38,544 nt of DNA from Devosia sp. Leaf420. GTDB taxonomy: Bacteria > Pseudomonadota > Alphaproteobacteria > Rhizobiales > Devosiaceae. The position numbers and the translations under genes were made by a program. Of this stretch, positions 1 to 7,642 are shown piece by piece. The DNA lies in contig NZ_LMQU01000005.1 of the NCBI RefSeq assembly GCF_001425445.1, forward strand, positions 1 through 38,544, read 5' to 3'. A model generated the notes under the pieces. That model was given only the letters and a program-made list of their open reading frames with translations. It searched no databases and had not been told where the DNA came from. Numbering within the stretch: the first letter of the stretch is position 1; each line of letters opens with the position of its first letter.

Positions 1-40
1 CTCGAGCTTGAACTCCCGGCCTCGAGCTTGAACTCCCGGC
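1..40. repeat. Exact tandem duplication of a 20-bp unit
   Basis: Bases 1-20 and 21-40 are identical (ctcgagcttgaactcccggc). The unit lies within the transposase coding sequence and disrupts the expected OrfA reading after residue 14. Because it sits at the very edge of the window and inside a multicopy element, an assembly-end artefact is as likely as a true duplication. Confidence 0.85.
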
Positions 41-59
41 TGAACTTGCGTCTCTCCAT
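1..59 (-). pseudogene. IS3-family transposase OrfA, N-terminal fragment cut by the window edge
   Basis: Reading the reverse strand from an ATG at 59 gives MERRKFSREFKLEA, the typical opening of IS3-family OrfA proteins, whose helix-turn-helix directs binding to the element ends. After residue 14 the frame becomes GSSSS, because a 20-base unit is duplicated exactly at the edge; normal OrfA proteins continue with a Val-rich helix. The rest of the gene lies outside the window. The assignment rests on 14 residues, so the family is likely but the exact element is not known. Confidence 0.6.
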
Positions 60-165
60 CAAAACTCTCCAGTTCCAAAAACACCTTATCTTGGTGTCCT
101 CAAAACCGGCAGCAGCTCAATATGATAGAACCTGCCAAGTTGTTCTGGTCAACTTCACCCGAGGT

Positions 166-834
166 CTAGCCGCGGCGCTTCACCACGTTCGACATGGTTG
201 GTCTTAGGTGAACCTCTTTCAGGTTTGCCGCGTCCACCAGTCTGATCCCGCTGACAAGATCGAAGCCTTCGAAGTAAGTTCCCAGAGCAATCGGATCAGC
301 TTCCCTGTAAATGCCGGTGGCTTTTTCGATGTGGGCTATGAACAGGTGGGACTGCTTCGGCCATGCCGCAATGTTGAACGAGATTTCCACCAGCATCTTT
401 GCGACATCGCGACGTTTCAAAAGGAAGCGAAGTCCCTCGCCATGCACGCGCACAGTCGTCTCAGCGCGGCGGATTAACTGCACCTGATCGGGTCTTGCCG
501 CAACTAAGGCTTCCACAATGCCGCGCGTGACAATACCATGTGCGTCTGGTCCATTGCGGAAATCTGCCGCCACGCCAACGTGCACAAATCGCTGCCACCA
601 GTCTCCACCATCATTCGTTACCCGAACAAGACCTGGTGCCAGCGAGGGAGTAAACAGCACGTATAACGCTGGGAATGCTCCGAGGCTGAAACCCTCACTG
701 TTCAAGAGCCAAGCGATCCGACGGCCAAAAGCGACTGCCTCTTCCTGCCCATCCAAATAGGAATGAGAATTAGAGCTCTGACCGGCAAACAGCCTGATGT
801 CGGTGATTAGCGAAGGACGCCCGTCTTTTGTCAT
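166..834 (-). CDS. Hypothetical protein, 222 aa
   Basis: I do not recognise the family. The protein is a soluble alpha/beta-looking chain of 222 residues with no signal peptide or membrane segment. Notable stretches are a Trp pair (GGDWWQRF, about residue 77) and a basic C-terminus (NVVKRRG). The ATG at 834 is preceded by GGTGG at suitable spacing. It lies 53 nt downstream of the next reverse-strand gene (888-1238), so the two may be co-transcribed. It sits next to an IS end in a region of orphan genes, which suggests acquired DNA. Confidence 0.6.
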   Translation of the reverse strand: MTKDGRPSLITDIRLFAGQSSNSHSYLDGQEEAVAFGRRIAWLLNSEGFSLGAFPALYVLFTPSLAPGLVRVTNDGGDWWQRFVHVGVAADFRNGPDAHGIVTRGIVEALVAARPDQVQLIRRAETTVRVHGEGLRFLLKRRDVAKMLVEISFNIAAWPKQSHLFIAHIEKATGIYREADPIALGTYFEGFDLVSGIRLVDAANLKEVHLRPTMSNVVKRRG

Positions 835-887
835 AGGCCACCACTGCTAAGAGCCCATTTGTTCATAGGTTGAGAGGTTGGACCCGA

Positions 888-1238
888 TCAGCCGGGTGCC
901 TCAGCAGAACGCGCACGCAATATCGTCTCTTCTAGGATCTGGCGCTCTTGCCGATTCAATCTGGCGCCCGTGACTGATTGGCTGGACCCTGTCAACGGCG
1001 GCGACATCTCGACGACATCCAAAGGACCGTACAGGCCTCTTAACATTCGCCTCAGCCTGGATGAGTTCCGCGCGCCCCACACGCCCAGGTAATCAGGCGA
1101 AGAAGGCGTCCCAAAAGTCATGCCGCCGCCGAAATACCACCAGAAAATCTCTTCCTTGCCAAATGCCGAAACCACATCAGCATAAGCAGCAGCTGAGCAG
1201 ACTTTGTCACCTAAACGGAAGTTATGAACGCGAACCAT
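888..1238 (-). CDS. Hypothetical protein, 116 aa
   Basis: The family is not recognised. The protein is 116 residues and soluble, with an aromatic patch (EEIFWWYFGG, about residues 29-38) followed by a basic helix (SSRLRRMLRGLYG). The C-terminal part is polar and helical. The stop codon lies directly beside an AGAGGTTGGAC box that recurs twice elsewhere in this region. It is probably the upstream partner of the 166-834 gene. No function can be proposed. Confidence 0.55.
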   Translation of the reverse strand: MVRVHNFRLGDKVCSAAAYADVVSAFGKEEIFWWYFGGGMTFGTPSSPDYLGVWGARNSSRLRRMLRGLYGPLDVVEMSPPLTGSSQSVTGARLNRQERQILEETILRARSAEAPG

Positions 1239-1403
1239 TCTTTGACCCGGACTGACGCGGGTCAGGATGGACGAAACGTGAAACGCCGTCTAGCGGTCGC
1301 CACTCAATGTTAGGGAGGCACCCCTCGCGGTCAGGTCCTTGGTGTGGACGATTTCGCAGACACTAAGTAAGGTGACGCCCCGGGATATCTGGAGACGAAT
1401 GTG

Positions 1404-1700
1404 ATGCAAAAGTTTGCCACAAGCGCAGAAATTCTCCAACGAGCAAGGATCCCAAATGGCGTCATCGTAACGCTTTATAGTTCTGACGCCGAAGATTTCA
1501 AAGATGGAAGAAATCTAATCGCGACCAACTTCGACGGTACGGTGCGCTGGAGAGCTAAACCGGTCAATCACGGTTCCCGTGACTGTTTCACCGGGATCTT
1601 TTGGGATGGGTATACACTCAAGGCGAACACCTTCTCTTGCTACCAAGTAGCAGTTGATGTTGACGACGGTAGCGTCGTGGTACTCGCCTTCACGAAGTAG
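1404..1700 (+). CDS. Hypothetical protein, 98 aa
   Basis: This short protein is rich in beta strands (VIVTLYSS, TVRWRA, YQVAVDVDDGSVVVLAF) and has no signal peptide. A GGAGA ribosome binding site at 1391-1395 gives an 8-nt spacer to the ATG at 1404; an in-frame GTG at 1401 is a second possible start. The pattern of conserved-looking Trp, Cys and Asp residues suggests a genuine small folded protein, but I do not recognise the family. It is followed by a 257-bp gap that contains a 55-bp tandem duplication. Confidence 0.6.
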   Translation: MQKFATSAEILQRARIPNGVIVTLYSSDAEDFKDGRNLIATNFDGTVRWRAKPVNHGSRDCFTGIFWDGYTLKANTFSCYQVAVDVDDGSVVVLAFTK

Positions 1701-1807
1701 CTGCGCTCGAATGCTCGGAGGGTGGCAGCAAGTGACCCCACTCTGGTCATTTGGGGGCCTGCCGCCTAGTCGCCGCAGAATATTTGGGTAAGACCCAATA
1801 TCGTGAG

Positions 1808-1917
1808 CAAGCGGAGAGAATACTCGACTAGGTACTGCTATCCATTTTGGCCTTGCAAACACCAAGCGGAGAGAATACTCGACTAGGTACTGCTATCCAT
1901 TTTGGCCTTGCAAACAC
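1808..1917. repeat. Perfect tandem duplication of a 55-bp unit
   Basis: Bases 1808-1862 and 1863-1917 are the same 55 bases, beginning caagcggagagaatactcga and ending ccttgcaaacac. The duplication is in the gap between two forward genes and carries no reading frame of note. Perfect identity points to a recent event. Confidence 0.95.
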
Positions 1918-1957
1918 TCGGCCATGCAGCCTCCATTAGCCAGAGGTGTAAAAGAGA

Positions 1958-2416
1958 GTGAAAAGACCTAAAATTGGCGATGTTATTGAAATAAGAACAA
2001 GAAAGGGTCTGGCCTACGCTCACTTTTCACACAAGCACCCCCAATATGGGGCTCTTTTGCGAGTGTTTGGCCAAACCTATAACGCCCGCCCCGAAAACTT
2101 CAGCGCACACATGAACGCAGAGCCCACGTTCATTTGTTTTTTTCCTCTTGGTGCCGCCGTCAACCGAGGGATAGTCTCCATTGCAGGACATGTAGATATC
2201 CCGGCAGATGCTCGCGAGTTCCCAATTTTTCGAGCGGGTATGCCAGGTCGTGATATGCGGGAAGGTAGCCCATGGTGGCTTTGGGATGGCGAGAAAGAGT
2301 GGCGGGTCGGAACGCTCAGCCCGTCACAGCGTAAACTCCCCATTCGCGGAGTGTGGAACGATACTCTACTGATAAAACGGATCGAAGACGGCTGGACACC
2401 AGAAACAGCTGCTTGA
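1958..2416 (+). CDS. Hypothetical protein, possibly Imm26-like, 152 aa
   Basis: The protein starts at a GTG with GAGAG just upstream. Its N-terminus (KIGDVIEIRT, then AYAHFSHKHPQYGALLRVF) resembles a recurrent family of soluble proteins in accessory loci that I associate, without certainty, with Imm26-type immunity proteins. The C-terminal half has a Trp cluster (PWWLWDGEKEW). No toxin gene is visible beside it, so an immunity role is only a suggestion. Confidence 0.6.
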   Translation: MKRPKIGDVIEIRTRKGLAYAHFSHKHPQYGALLRVFGQTYNARPENFSAHMNAEPTFICFFPLGAAVNRGIVSIAGHVDIPADAREFPIFRAGMPGRDMREGSPWWLWDGEKEWRVGTLSPSQRKLPIRGVWNDTLLIKRIEDGWTPETAA

Positions 2417-2588
2417 TGCTGCTGGGGAATGGCCGTTTTTAGCAAGCCTAGTCAAATGTGAACTACTGTCCGGTCATGGTAGGCTTTTGAGAAACGTCCC
2501 GAGTGCGTCCCCCTCCTATTAGTGCCATAGGGTTAGAGGTTGGACTCGGTGGGCGTCGGGGCGCAGGCTGCGAAGAGTATAACTGCCT

Positions 2589-2837
2589 TTATGCGTTGGT
2601 CTGGGTCACTTGGATCAGCACATCCGAAACTTCATCGATCAAAACCGCGCCCCAAGTCTGCCTTGCTCCGTCTACTCTATTCAGTCGGAGGCGGAGAATA
2701 TCGGCAGCCCGTCGAGCTGCCAATTCAGGAAACGTCGCCTTTACGGCGTCTGGCAACCAGCCTTGCGGGTTACTCTTCCGAAGGTCTGCTTTCTTGGTCT
2801 CTCCCGCAAAAGTAAAGGTGTAAGTGAACGTTGGCAT
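2589..2837 (-). CDS. Hypothetical small protein, 82 aa
   Basis: From the ATG at 2837 the product begins with two beta-strand-like stretches (MPTFTYTFTFAGETKKADL) and continues with an Ala- and Arg-rich helix (ELAARRAADILRLRL). A longer form could start at 2891, where its ATG would overlap the start of the opposing gene, but that start has no visible ribosome binding site. The family is not recognised. An AGAGGTTGGAC box lies about 50 nt beyond the stop. Confidence 0.45.
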   Translation of the reverse strand: MPTFTYTFTFAGETKKADLRKSNPQGWLPDAVKATFPELAARRAADILRLRLNRVDGARQTWGAVLIDEVSDVLIQVTQTNA

Positions 2838-2889
2838 TTCATCACTCGGTGGTAGGTTGAAATCAAACGTCGCTAGATCGGATTCGAAC

Positions 2890-3198
2890 ATGCGCAAGCC
2901 AGATATATTTGCCGACCTATCACTGTACTTTCCAGAGTTCGGCGGCAGGGCCAAACCACTAACCTCAGACTTTCGCGTCCCATGCAAGGTCTCGCGAACA
3001 GCGACGAACGCCTGGGACGTAAGGATGTATTTTGACGGAGGTCCGATTTATGCCGGGGAAACTAGGAGAGTCGGCCTTCTCTTTCTGACCTCCGAAGGCG
3101 AACAGGCTATTCGAAAGGCGGGTAAATTTTTCATTTGGGAAGGGAGAATTGTGGGCGAGGCGACCGTTTGCACCAAAGAACCAGATTTTTCGGGGTAG
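2890..3198 (+). CDS. EF-Tu C-terminal-barrel-like hypothetical protein, 102 aa
   Basis: From the ATG at 2890 the protein reads RKPDIFADLSLYFPEFGGR, later YAGETRRVGLLFLT and FFIWEGRIVGEATV. This spacing of a PD-I-A-xL start, a PGET-like turn and a final EGxxVGxGxV strand is that of small proteins related to the third beta-barrel domain of elongation factor Tu. They are not translation factors and their role is unknown to me. The start codon overlaps a possible reverse start (2891-2889) of the opposing gene. Confidence 0.6.
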   Translation: MRKPDIFADLSLYFPEFGGRAKPLTSDFRVPCKVSRTATNAWDVRMYFDGGPIYAGETRRVGLLFLTSEGEQAIRKAGKFFIWEGRIVGEATVCTKEPDFSG

Positions 3199-3219
3199 TC
3201 ACCTGATTAGAGGTTGGAC

Positions 3220-3471
3220 TCATTGCTCGTCCAGTTGAACAGGCTCAAACAGCCCGGCGAATGGCGCGTCGGGTGACACTAAGCGCCATGTTTCGCCAGT
3301 TTCGGAGTGTCTGAACCAGAGCTCCTGAAATGTGGTGGCGCCAGTATAGGGCGCAGCTACCCGAACCGGAAAAACTTGGTGCGCTTCGACCTGCTTCGAA
3401 ATCCAAGTTTCGAAGCGTTCAAACTCACCCAAGCTTCGAAATCCGTAGATTTCTTCCCACTCCACGCTCAT
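3220..3471 (-). CDS. Hypothetical protein, 83 aa
   Basis: The likely start is the ATG at 3471 (MSVEWEEIYGF); a longer frame opens at 3489. The C-terminal half (AAPYTGATTFQELWF, then ETWRLVSPDAPFAGLFEPV) has the aromatic and proline pattern of small conserved orphans in accessory regions. No domain can be named. The stop codon abuts an AGAGGTTGGAC box (3209-3219), as for the gene at 888-1238. Confidence 0.55.
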   Translation of the reverse strand: MSVEWEEIYGFRSLGEFERFETWISKQVEAHQVFPVRVAAPYTGATTFQELWFRHSETGETWRLVSPDAPFAGLFEPVQLDEQ

Positions 3472-3674
3472 CACTTCTCCCGATCGCACTTGCTGCGTCG
3501 CAAAAGCTGAACGTCATCGCCATTACTGTCAATTGTTGGGGCGAAGGGATGCTAGATGGCTTTTGGGTAGGGGACTGATGCCGACCCCACTATTGCCGTT
3601 GACGCTATATATGGCCCTGTCCCGAAAGCGGACGTGCGCAGCCCCGTCGTTCCCCTTAGGGAAGAGGCATCCTC

Positions 3675-4019
3675 TTACGCTTCAAAATCCTGCCGAAGTA
3701 AAATGGCATTTCCCCAGTACGAAACCACTGCTGGCGAGGTGAGCAGTAGCTCGACCCATGCATACCTCTCGATACCAAATCTGTCTCCGCGGTCACTGAG
3801 ACCACCCGAAAGACGATAAACGCCTTCGGGCGAGATGAATTTGCGTTCGACATCTAGCAGAAGTTCAACGCCATCGTAGGTAAGCCGAACTTGGTATTGG
3901 TCGCTGTCGTCGGCGACGACGAGATAGGTATCTCCATTGTCCGACCGCCGAACCGCAATATGCCTACGGCCAAAGCCAGCAAAATCGTCATCGCCGATCC
4001 GTTGCCAATCTTCTGACAT
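3675..4019 (-). CDS. Hypothetical protein, 114 aa
   Basis: This soluble acidic protein is rich in beta strands (RRHIAVRRS, YQVRLTYDGVELLLDV, YAWVELLL). It has no signal peptide, membrane segment or recognisable catalytic motif. It is flanked on both sides by gaps that hold diverged palindromic repeats. The function is unknown. Confidence 0.5.
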   Translation of the reverse strand: MSEDWQRIGDDDFAGFGRRHIAVRRSDNGDTYLVVADDSDQYQVRLTYDGVELLLDVERKFISPEGVYRLSGGLSDRGDRFGIERYAWVELLLTSPAVVSYWGNAILLRQDFEA

Positions 4020-4081
4020 CGATGGATAGCCCTTCTGCCAGTGGCGGCTGATTTGTGTGGACTATGCCCGAAAGCCGCCAG

Positions 4082-4120
4082 TCCGCAAGCCACCCCGATT
4101 GAGCCCTTTGCCACGTCCGA
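4082..4120. repeat. Diverged intergenic repeat, copy 1 of the CAGTCCGCAA family
   Basis: The segment with cgccagtccgcaagccaccc followed by gccacgtccg matches, with changes and a small gap, the segment at 5121-5154. Both are intergenic. Related AGCGGAC and CCGAAATGGGG pieces occur at about 3623, 4165, 5163 and 5689. Confidence 0.55.
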
Positions 4121-4164
4121 TGTAGATGGCAGCCTATAGGGACCCGCTCAACGGTTCAATATGA

Positions 4165-4211
4165 CCGAAATGGGGCGTACGGCAGACTGGCAGTGTCCGA
4201 CCCCATTTCGG
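4165..4211. repeat. Inverted repeat with 11-bp perfect arms
   Basis: CCGAAATGGGG at 4165-4175 is the exact reverse complement of CCCCATTTCGG at 4201-4211, with a 25-nt spacer. The arrangement is echoed by a similar but longer structure at 5650-5765, so it is likely a copy of a mobile or repetitive palindrome and not a gene-specific terminator. Confidence 0.8.
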
Positions 4212-4294
4212 CCGTTGCAGCTAGATTGAGTGTTTGCTGGAAGCGAACATCAGCCTTAGTGTTCGAGGAAGGGAATGGTTTCGGGGGACGATGT

Positions 4295-4726
4295 GTGACC
4301 GAGAAGGTATGTGCGCTGCCTTACCGCAAAATGTCGAGCGGTTTGGAAGTCTTATCGTTCTTGCATCCACTTGCTGGTCGCCAGTTCGTAAAGGGCACCT
4401 TGGAAATTAACGAGGCGCCTGCAAGCGGGGCGTTTCGTGAGCTGCAAGAGGAGAGCGGCCTGTCGCCTGCGTTGAGTCCAAACTTGTTGGGCCAAGACGT
4501 GCTCGGTTCTCCTCCCGTCCGGTGGCAGTTTTACGCATTCGAGACCAAAGACCTTCCGGATAGCTGGGTACATTGGACGGAAGACGGAGGTGGCCTGTTG
4601 TTCTCCTTCTTCTGGCATCCGCTCGAAAGAGACCTCGATTCGGACTGGCACCCAATCTTCCATCAAGCTTATCGGACTATCCGGTCGTACCTGCCACTCG
4701 TTGCTCGACCATCTGATCCAGCTTGA
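4295..4726 (+). CDS. NUDIX hydrolase, 143 aa
   Basis: NUDIX enzymes hydrolyse nucleoside diphosphates linked to another group. The complete box G-x5-E-x7-R-E-U-x-E-E-x-G-U is present at about residues 34-56 (GTLEINE...REL.EESGL), with the metal-binding Glu residues intact. I prefer the GTG at 4295 because it gives the usual short N-terminus before the first beta strand and has GGGGGA upstream; an ATG-initiated frame opens earlier at 4193 but starts inside a palindromic repeat. The substrate cannot be predicted. Confidence 0.8.
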   Translation: MTEKVCALPYRKMSSGLEVLSFLHPLAGRQFVKGTLEINEAPASGAFRELQEESGLSPALSPNLLGQDVLGSPPVRWQFYAFETKDLPDSWVHWTEDGGGLLFSFFWHPLERDLDSDWHPIFHQAYRTIRSYLPLVARPSDPA

Positions 4727-4839
4727 ATCGACGGCTACGTGGCCGGCTGGAGCCGACCCCATCGCGGTCGGAGTGACTAGCTGGATTGCCAAAAGCAGCC
4801 AGACGTCGATAATCTTGAAAATCATCGACAGGAGCGGCT

Positions 4840-5076
4840 ATGGCTTTTCTAGACGGCGAGGTCTGGCACAAGGTGGTCCACCCTTCAGGGCACAAAACTC
4901 TGGAAGTTGTTCTAAGGCCAGATGGGGTTGGGCGGTTCGTGGAGTGGACACAGGAGCACGACGAATACTCCGGAGACTATTGGGCGCCAAGTTTTGAGTC
5001 AGGGCTGTATTCTAGCGCTGAAGATGCACTTGCGGAGGCGCACAAGGTTCTTGGCTGGCTCAAAGCGGCAGATTGA
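4840..5076 (+). CDS. Hypothetical protein, 78 aa
   Basis: This small protein has a good ribosome binding site (GGAG at 4831-4834) before the ATG. It shows a compact alpha/beta pattern: strands with VWHKVVHPSG and LEVVLRPDG, then a C-terminal helix (AEDALAEAHKVLGWLKAA). The family is not recognised. It follows the NUDIX gene by 113 nt. Confidence 0.6.
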   Translation: MAFLDGEVWHKVVHPSGHKTLEVVLRPDGVGRFVEWTQEHDEYSGDYWAPSFESGLYSSAEDALAEAHKVLGWLKAAD

Positions 5077-5121
5077 GTGCAGCTTCGACTGCTTATTGCT
5101 TGGCCTGGACCAATAGCCGAC

Positions 5122-5169
5122 AGTCCGCAAACCACCCCACTATGGCCACGTCGGCCACTTAAGCGGACT
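5122..5169. repeat. Diverged intergenic repeat, copy 2, with AGTCCGC/GCGGACT arms
   Basis: AGTCCGC at 5122-5128 pairs with GCGGACT at 5163-5169. The first half is a diverged copy of 4082-4120. A CCGAAATAGGGGCG piece follows at about 5208, resembling the arm of the 4165 palindrome. The gap 5077-5337 holds only this material and the ribosome binding site of the next gene. Confidence 0.55.
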
Positions 5170-5337
5170 GACAGCTTTCGGGAAGTCGCGGCGGCTCACC
5201 AAACGGCCGAAATAGGGGCGCGTGACAGACAAGCTAGGTTCTTTCATAGACGGTTGATAACTGGCACACTATCAAACGCGTTTTCGTTGGCTGTCTACAG
5301 TGACCGGCCATAGTCTTCGGAGGGGGAGCTTCGCACC

Positions 5338-5550
5338 GTGGCAGACGATCAGGCCAAAGGACCCGCCTCATATTTTCCTTCTATCGAGAAGAAGTATGGC
5401 CGACCAATTGCCGATTGGCAGGATTTGGTGCGCCGAAGCATGCCCGCAAAACATATGGAATTAGTCGCCATGCTGAAGCACGATCATGGCATGGGTCATG
5501 GCCACGCAAATGCGATCGTTGCCCATGTCTTGGCAGAGGACAAAACCTAA
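5338..5550 (+). CDS. DUF4287 domain protein, 70 aa
   Basis: The product matches the DUF4287 pattern closely: YFPSIEKKYGRPIADW near the N-terminus, then KHMELVAMLKHDHGMGHGHA near the C-terminus. These are small soluble proteins of unknown biochemical role. The start is a GTG with GGAGGGGGAG upstream. The length is typical for the single-domain form. Confidence 0.85.
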   Translation: MADDQAKGPASYFPSIEKKYGRPIADWQDLVRRSMPAKHMELVAMLKHDHGMGHGHANAIVAHVLAEDKT

Positions 5551-5649
5551 GCTTCCTGCCGTCGATGATATGAGGCAGCTTGGATTGGGATGCCAAATGC
5601 CGACTGTCCACCTCCCACCCGTTGAAGACCTCTTAGGGCATTGAGCCGA

Positions 5650-5765
5650 GTCCGCTTTTGGGATTTCGATGACGGTGGTTTAGCGGCAGAAATGGGGCGC
5701 TTTGCTGCCTTGGCAGGTCTGGACCCCGTTTCGGGCATCGCGCACGTGGCATCCGAAAAGCGGAC
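5650..5765. repeat. Large imperfect palindrome with nested arms
   Basis: The outer arms GTCCGCTTTT (5650-5659) and AAAAGCGGAC (5756-5765) pair perfectly over 10 bp. Inside them GAAATGGGG (5689-5697) pairs with CCCCGTTTC (5724-5732) with one wobble. The inner arm is the same sequence as the 4165-4211 palindrome. It fills most of the 266-bp gap between a DUF4287 gene and a reverse acetyltransferase gene. Confidence 0.7.
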
Positions 5766-5817
5766 ACGGCCTCCCAGCGACGTCAGACTGGACAATATCG
5801 CCGGGATTCTAGAGTAA

Positions 5818-6795
5818 CTAGGAGGCGTCACGCCGCGCCTTGACCGCGTTTCGGAAAACTGGATGGGCGTTGAGCCTTTCAAGCGCCCAGTGATGTTCGA
5901 GCCATTCTGCTCGGCCTTTCCAACCACGCTCCACCAGCCGCTCGACGGCTACTACCGCCTTGCAATGCTCCCCAGCCAAGACCCAAGCGACCGCCGCGTG
6001 AAAATCGAGCCACACAATTTCCGAGGCACCTGTTTCAAAATCTGCAGCCAGTTCGCGGCAATAGGAGCTATCGAGGTCACCGTCATTTTCAGCAGGTACA
6101 CTCGCACTAAAGGCTTGGTAGCGATCCGCCACTTCAAACCCTAGAGCCGTAGCAACCTTCTGAGAACGGGTATTCGAGGCGTGACAGTGCCAGGCAAAGG
6201 CCGAGACGCCCTGCTTGCCGGCTCGATGAATAGTGCCGCAGGCTGCAATTTTTGCCAGACCGCGCCCTCGATAGGCAGGATGTGTCCAAACGCCGAATTC
6301 AGCGTATCCATCGACGTGCATATCCACTGAACAGCGCGAGACGATCTTGTCCGCATGAGTGATTGATACATCCATGGGCTGACGACCGGCGCTGAGTTCG
6401 AAGCTGCTGGGCACTGCAAAGAAACGCTCACAGGTGCCCTTCAGGATGAGCCGCACCCGGTCGTGCGCAATCATAAAGCGGTTAGGCAGGACGTCGCGAA
6501 TGACGGGAAGCCAGGATTCATCAGGGTAGACATAGTCCCAATCTGAAATCGCTTCCGCCTGATTGCCGAGATTGGAACTGGGATGACCGGCGAGATAAAG
6601 GCCTTCCGGGCCACGCAGAATGGTCTGGCGAGGTGAGCTTAGATCGTCGACCCAAACCTGGCCGAGAGAAGGATCGTTGAGAACGGCCCTAACACTGCCG
6701 TGTCGAAGACGAAGTTCGCTATAAAATGGTGCGATGGCTGCAAAGCCATGTGGTCTGAGCTCGAACAAGATAGAAATTCCTGGTGTCAGCTCCAT
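5818..6795 (-). CDS. GNAT-family acetyltransferase, 325 aa
   Basis: GNAT enzymes move the acetyl group of acetyl-CoA to an amine. The acetyl-CoA site is visible as GVWTHPAYRGRGLAKIAA (V/I-x-P-x-x-R-G-x-G-x-A), followed by the typical ASNTRSQKVATALGF helix that ends the fold. The N-terminal half of about 150 residues is a separate domain like that of PF12746-type proteins, and the last 80 residues form an additional helical tail. I chose the ATG at 6795 (MELTPGISILFELRP); the frame extends to 6867 but the extra residues are basic and not family-like. The substrate is unknown. Confidence 0.75.
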   Translation of the reverse strand: MELTPGISILFELRPHGFAAIAPFYSELRLRHGSVRAVLNDPSLGQVWVDDLSSPRQTILRGPEGLYLAGHPSSNLGNQAEAISDWDYVYPDESWLPVIRDVLPNRFMIAHDRVRLILKGTCERFFAVPSSFELSAGRQPMDVSITHADKIVSRCSVDMHVDGYAEFGVWTHPAYRGRGLAKIAACGTIHRAGKQGVSAFAWHCHASNTRSQKVATALGFEVADRYQAFSASVPAENDGDLDSSYCRELAADFETGASEIVWLDFHAAVAWVLAGEHCKAVVAVERLVERGWKGRAEWLEHHWALERLNAHPVFRNAVKARRDAS

Positions 6796-7113
6796 GAGGG
6801 GCTGTATTGGAAGGAAGCTGCGACGCTGTCGTCGCGCAAGACACGCCAAATGAACGGCGGGTTGCATCTGTCTTGTGCATATATACCTCCTTCTACTCGG
6901 AATTCCCGATGACCTTAGCTGAGCAGAACTTCAGCCGTCAACGAAGAGGGCACAGTCCTTTCAATCCAACCGAACATGTACGGTGCTATTGTCAGATCAG
7001 CAGGGTCAGCTTTCGATGTGCTCAATCATGATGCAGACATATAGCCTAGTTGCGAACTGCATGGGCTCCCACCAAGTGGTGCAGTACCTATGCCAAAGAT
7101 AAAAGAGGACTTT

Positions 7114-7521
7114 TTAGAGCAGGCGCGTTGTTTCGCGGTCTTCTTTGCCTTCATAGAAAGCGCGAAGCGCTTGCTCGAACAGAAGATCCTCTGGTGCTGC
7201 ATGAGCAAACAATGTCATGCAGGATCTAAATTTTAGATCGTCCGGGGTTCCGAAGATCTCATGTGCGGTGCGGCTCTCCTGGTGACGCATTACAGACTGG
7301 GTCGCTGCGCGAAGCCGGCTCCCTAAAATCGGATGGTTGAGATAAAGCGCTGCCTCTTCATTTCCAGCAAGCGCGAAGCGGTCTGACATTGCGGAGTGTC
7401 CGAGCCCACGAATTTGAGGAAATACGAACCACATCCAGTGGCTGCGTTTTCTTCCCTGCTTCAGCTCGACCAGCGCCTGTTCGTAGATGGGATCCTGCGC
7501 AGCGATGAAGTGCTCAAACAT
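7114..7521 (-). CDS. DUF1810 family protein, 135 aa
   Basis: The sequence follows the DUF1810 family almost throughout: AAQDPIYEQALVELKQGRKR, SHWMWFVFPQIRGLG, and NHPILGSRLR. These are small cytoplasmic proteins of unknown biochemical role found widely in Proteobacteria. The length is close to that of the family. It lies between an acetyltransferase and glutaminase, both on the same strand but with gaps over 100 nt, so an operon is uncertain. Confidence 0.9.
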   Translation of the reverse strand: MFEHFIAAQDPIYEQALVELKQGRKRSHWMWFVFPQIRGLGHSAMSDRFALAGNEEAALYLNHPILGSRLRAATQSVMRHQESRTAHEIFGTPDDLKFRSCMTLFAHAAPEDLLFEQALRAFYEGKEDRETTRLL

Positions 7522-7642
7522 CTTAAATCTCTAGGTAGATTGGCTTTGTCGTCGATATTGAGGAAGTAGAGCGTTCCTCTCGAGTGGGCGTCCCCAATGT
7601 GCCGCTTCACAGCCAAACATCAGCGGTCGGCCCGCCCTCAAG

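Larger units (their letters stand above)
1..102 (-). mobile_element. Partial IS3-like insertion sequence, left part
   Basis: The transposase start at 59 is preceded on the reverse strand by about 43 bases that begin TGAGGACACC at 102. IS3-family ends commonly begin with TGA, so 102 is the likely outer end. This boundary is inferred; the other end and any target duplication are outside the window. Confidence 0.4.

Noticed and set aside
873..2540. Integron gene cassettes with attC sites
   Set aside because: The GTTGGAC words fit the core site, but I could not find matching RYYYAAC partners with the expected spacing and no integrase is in the window; kept only as a weak finding.
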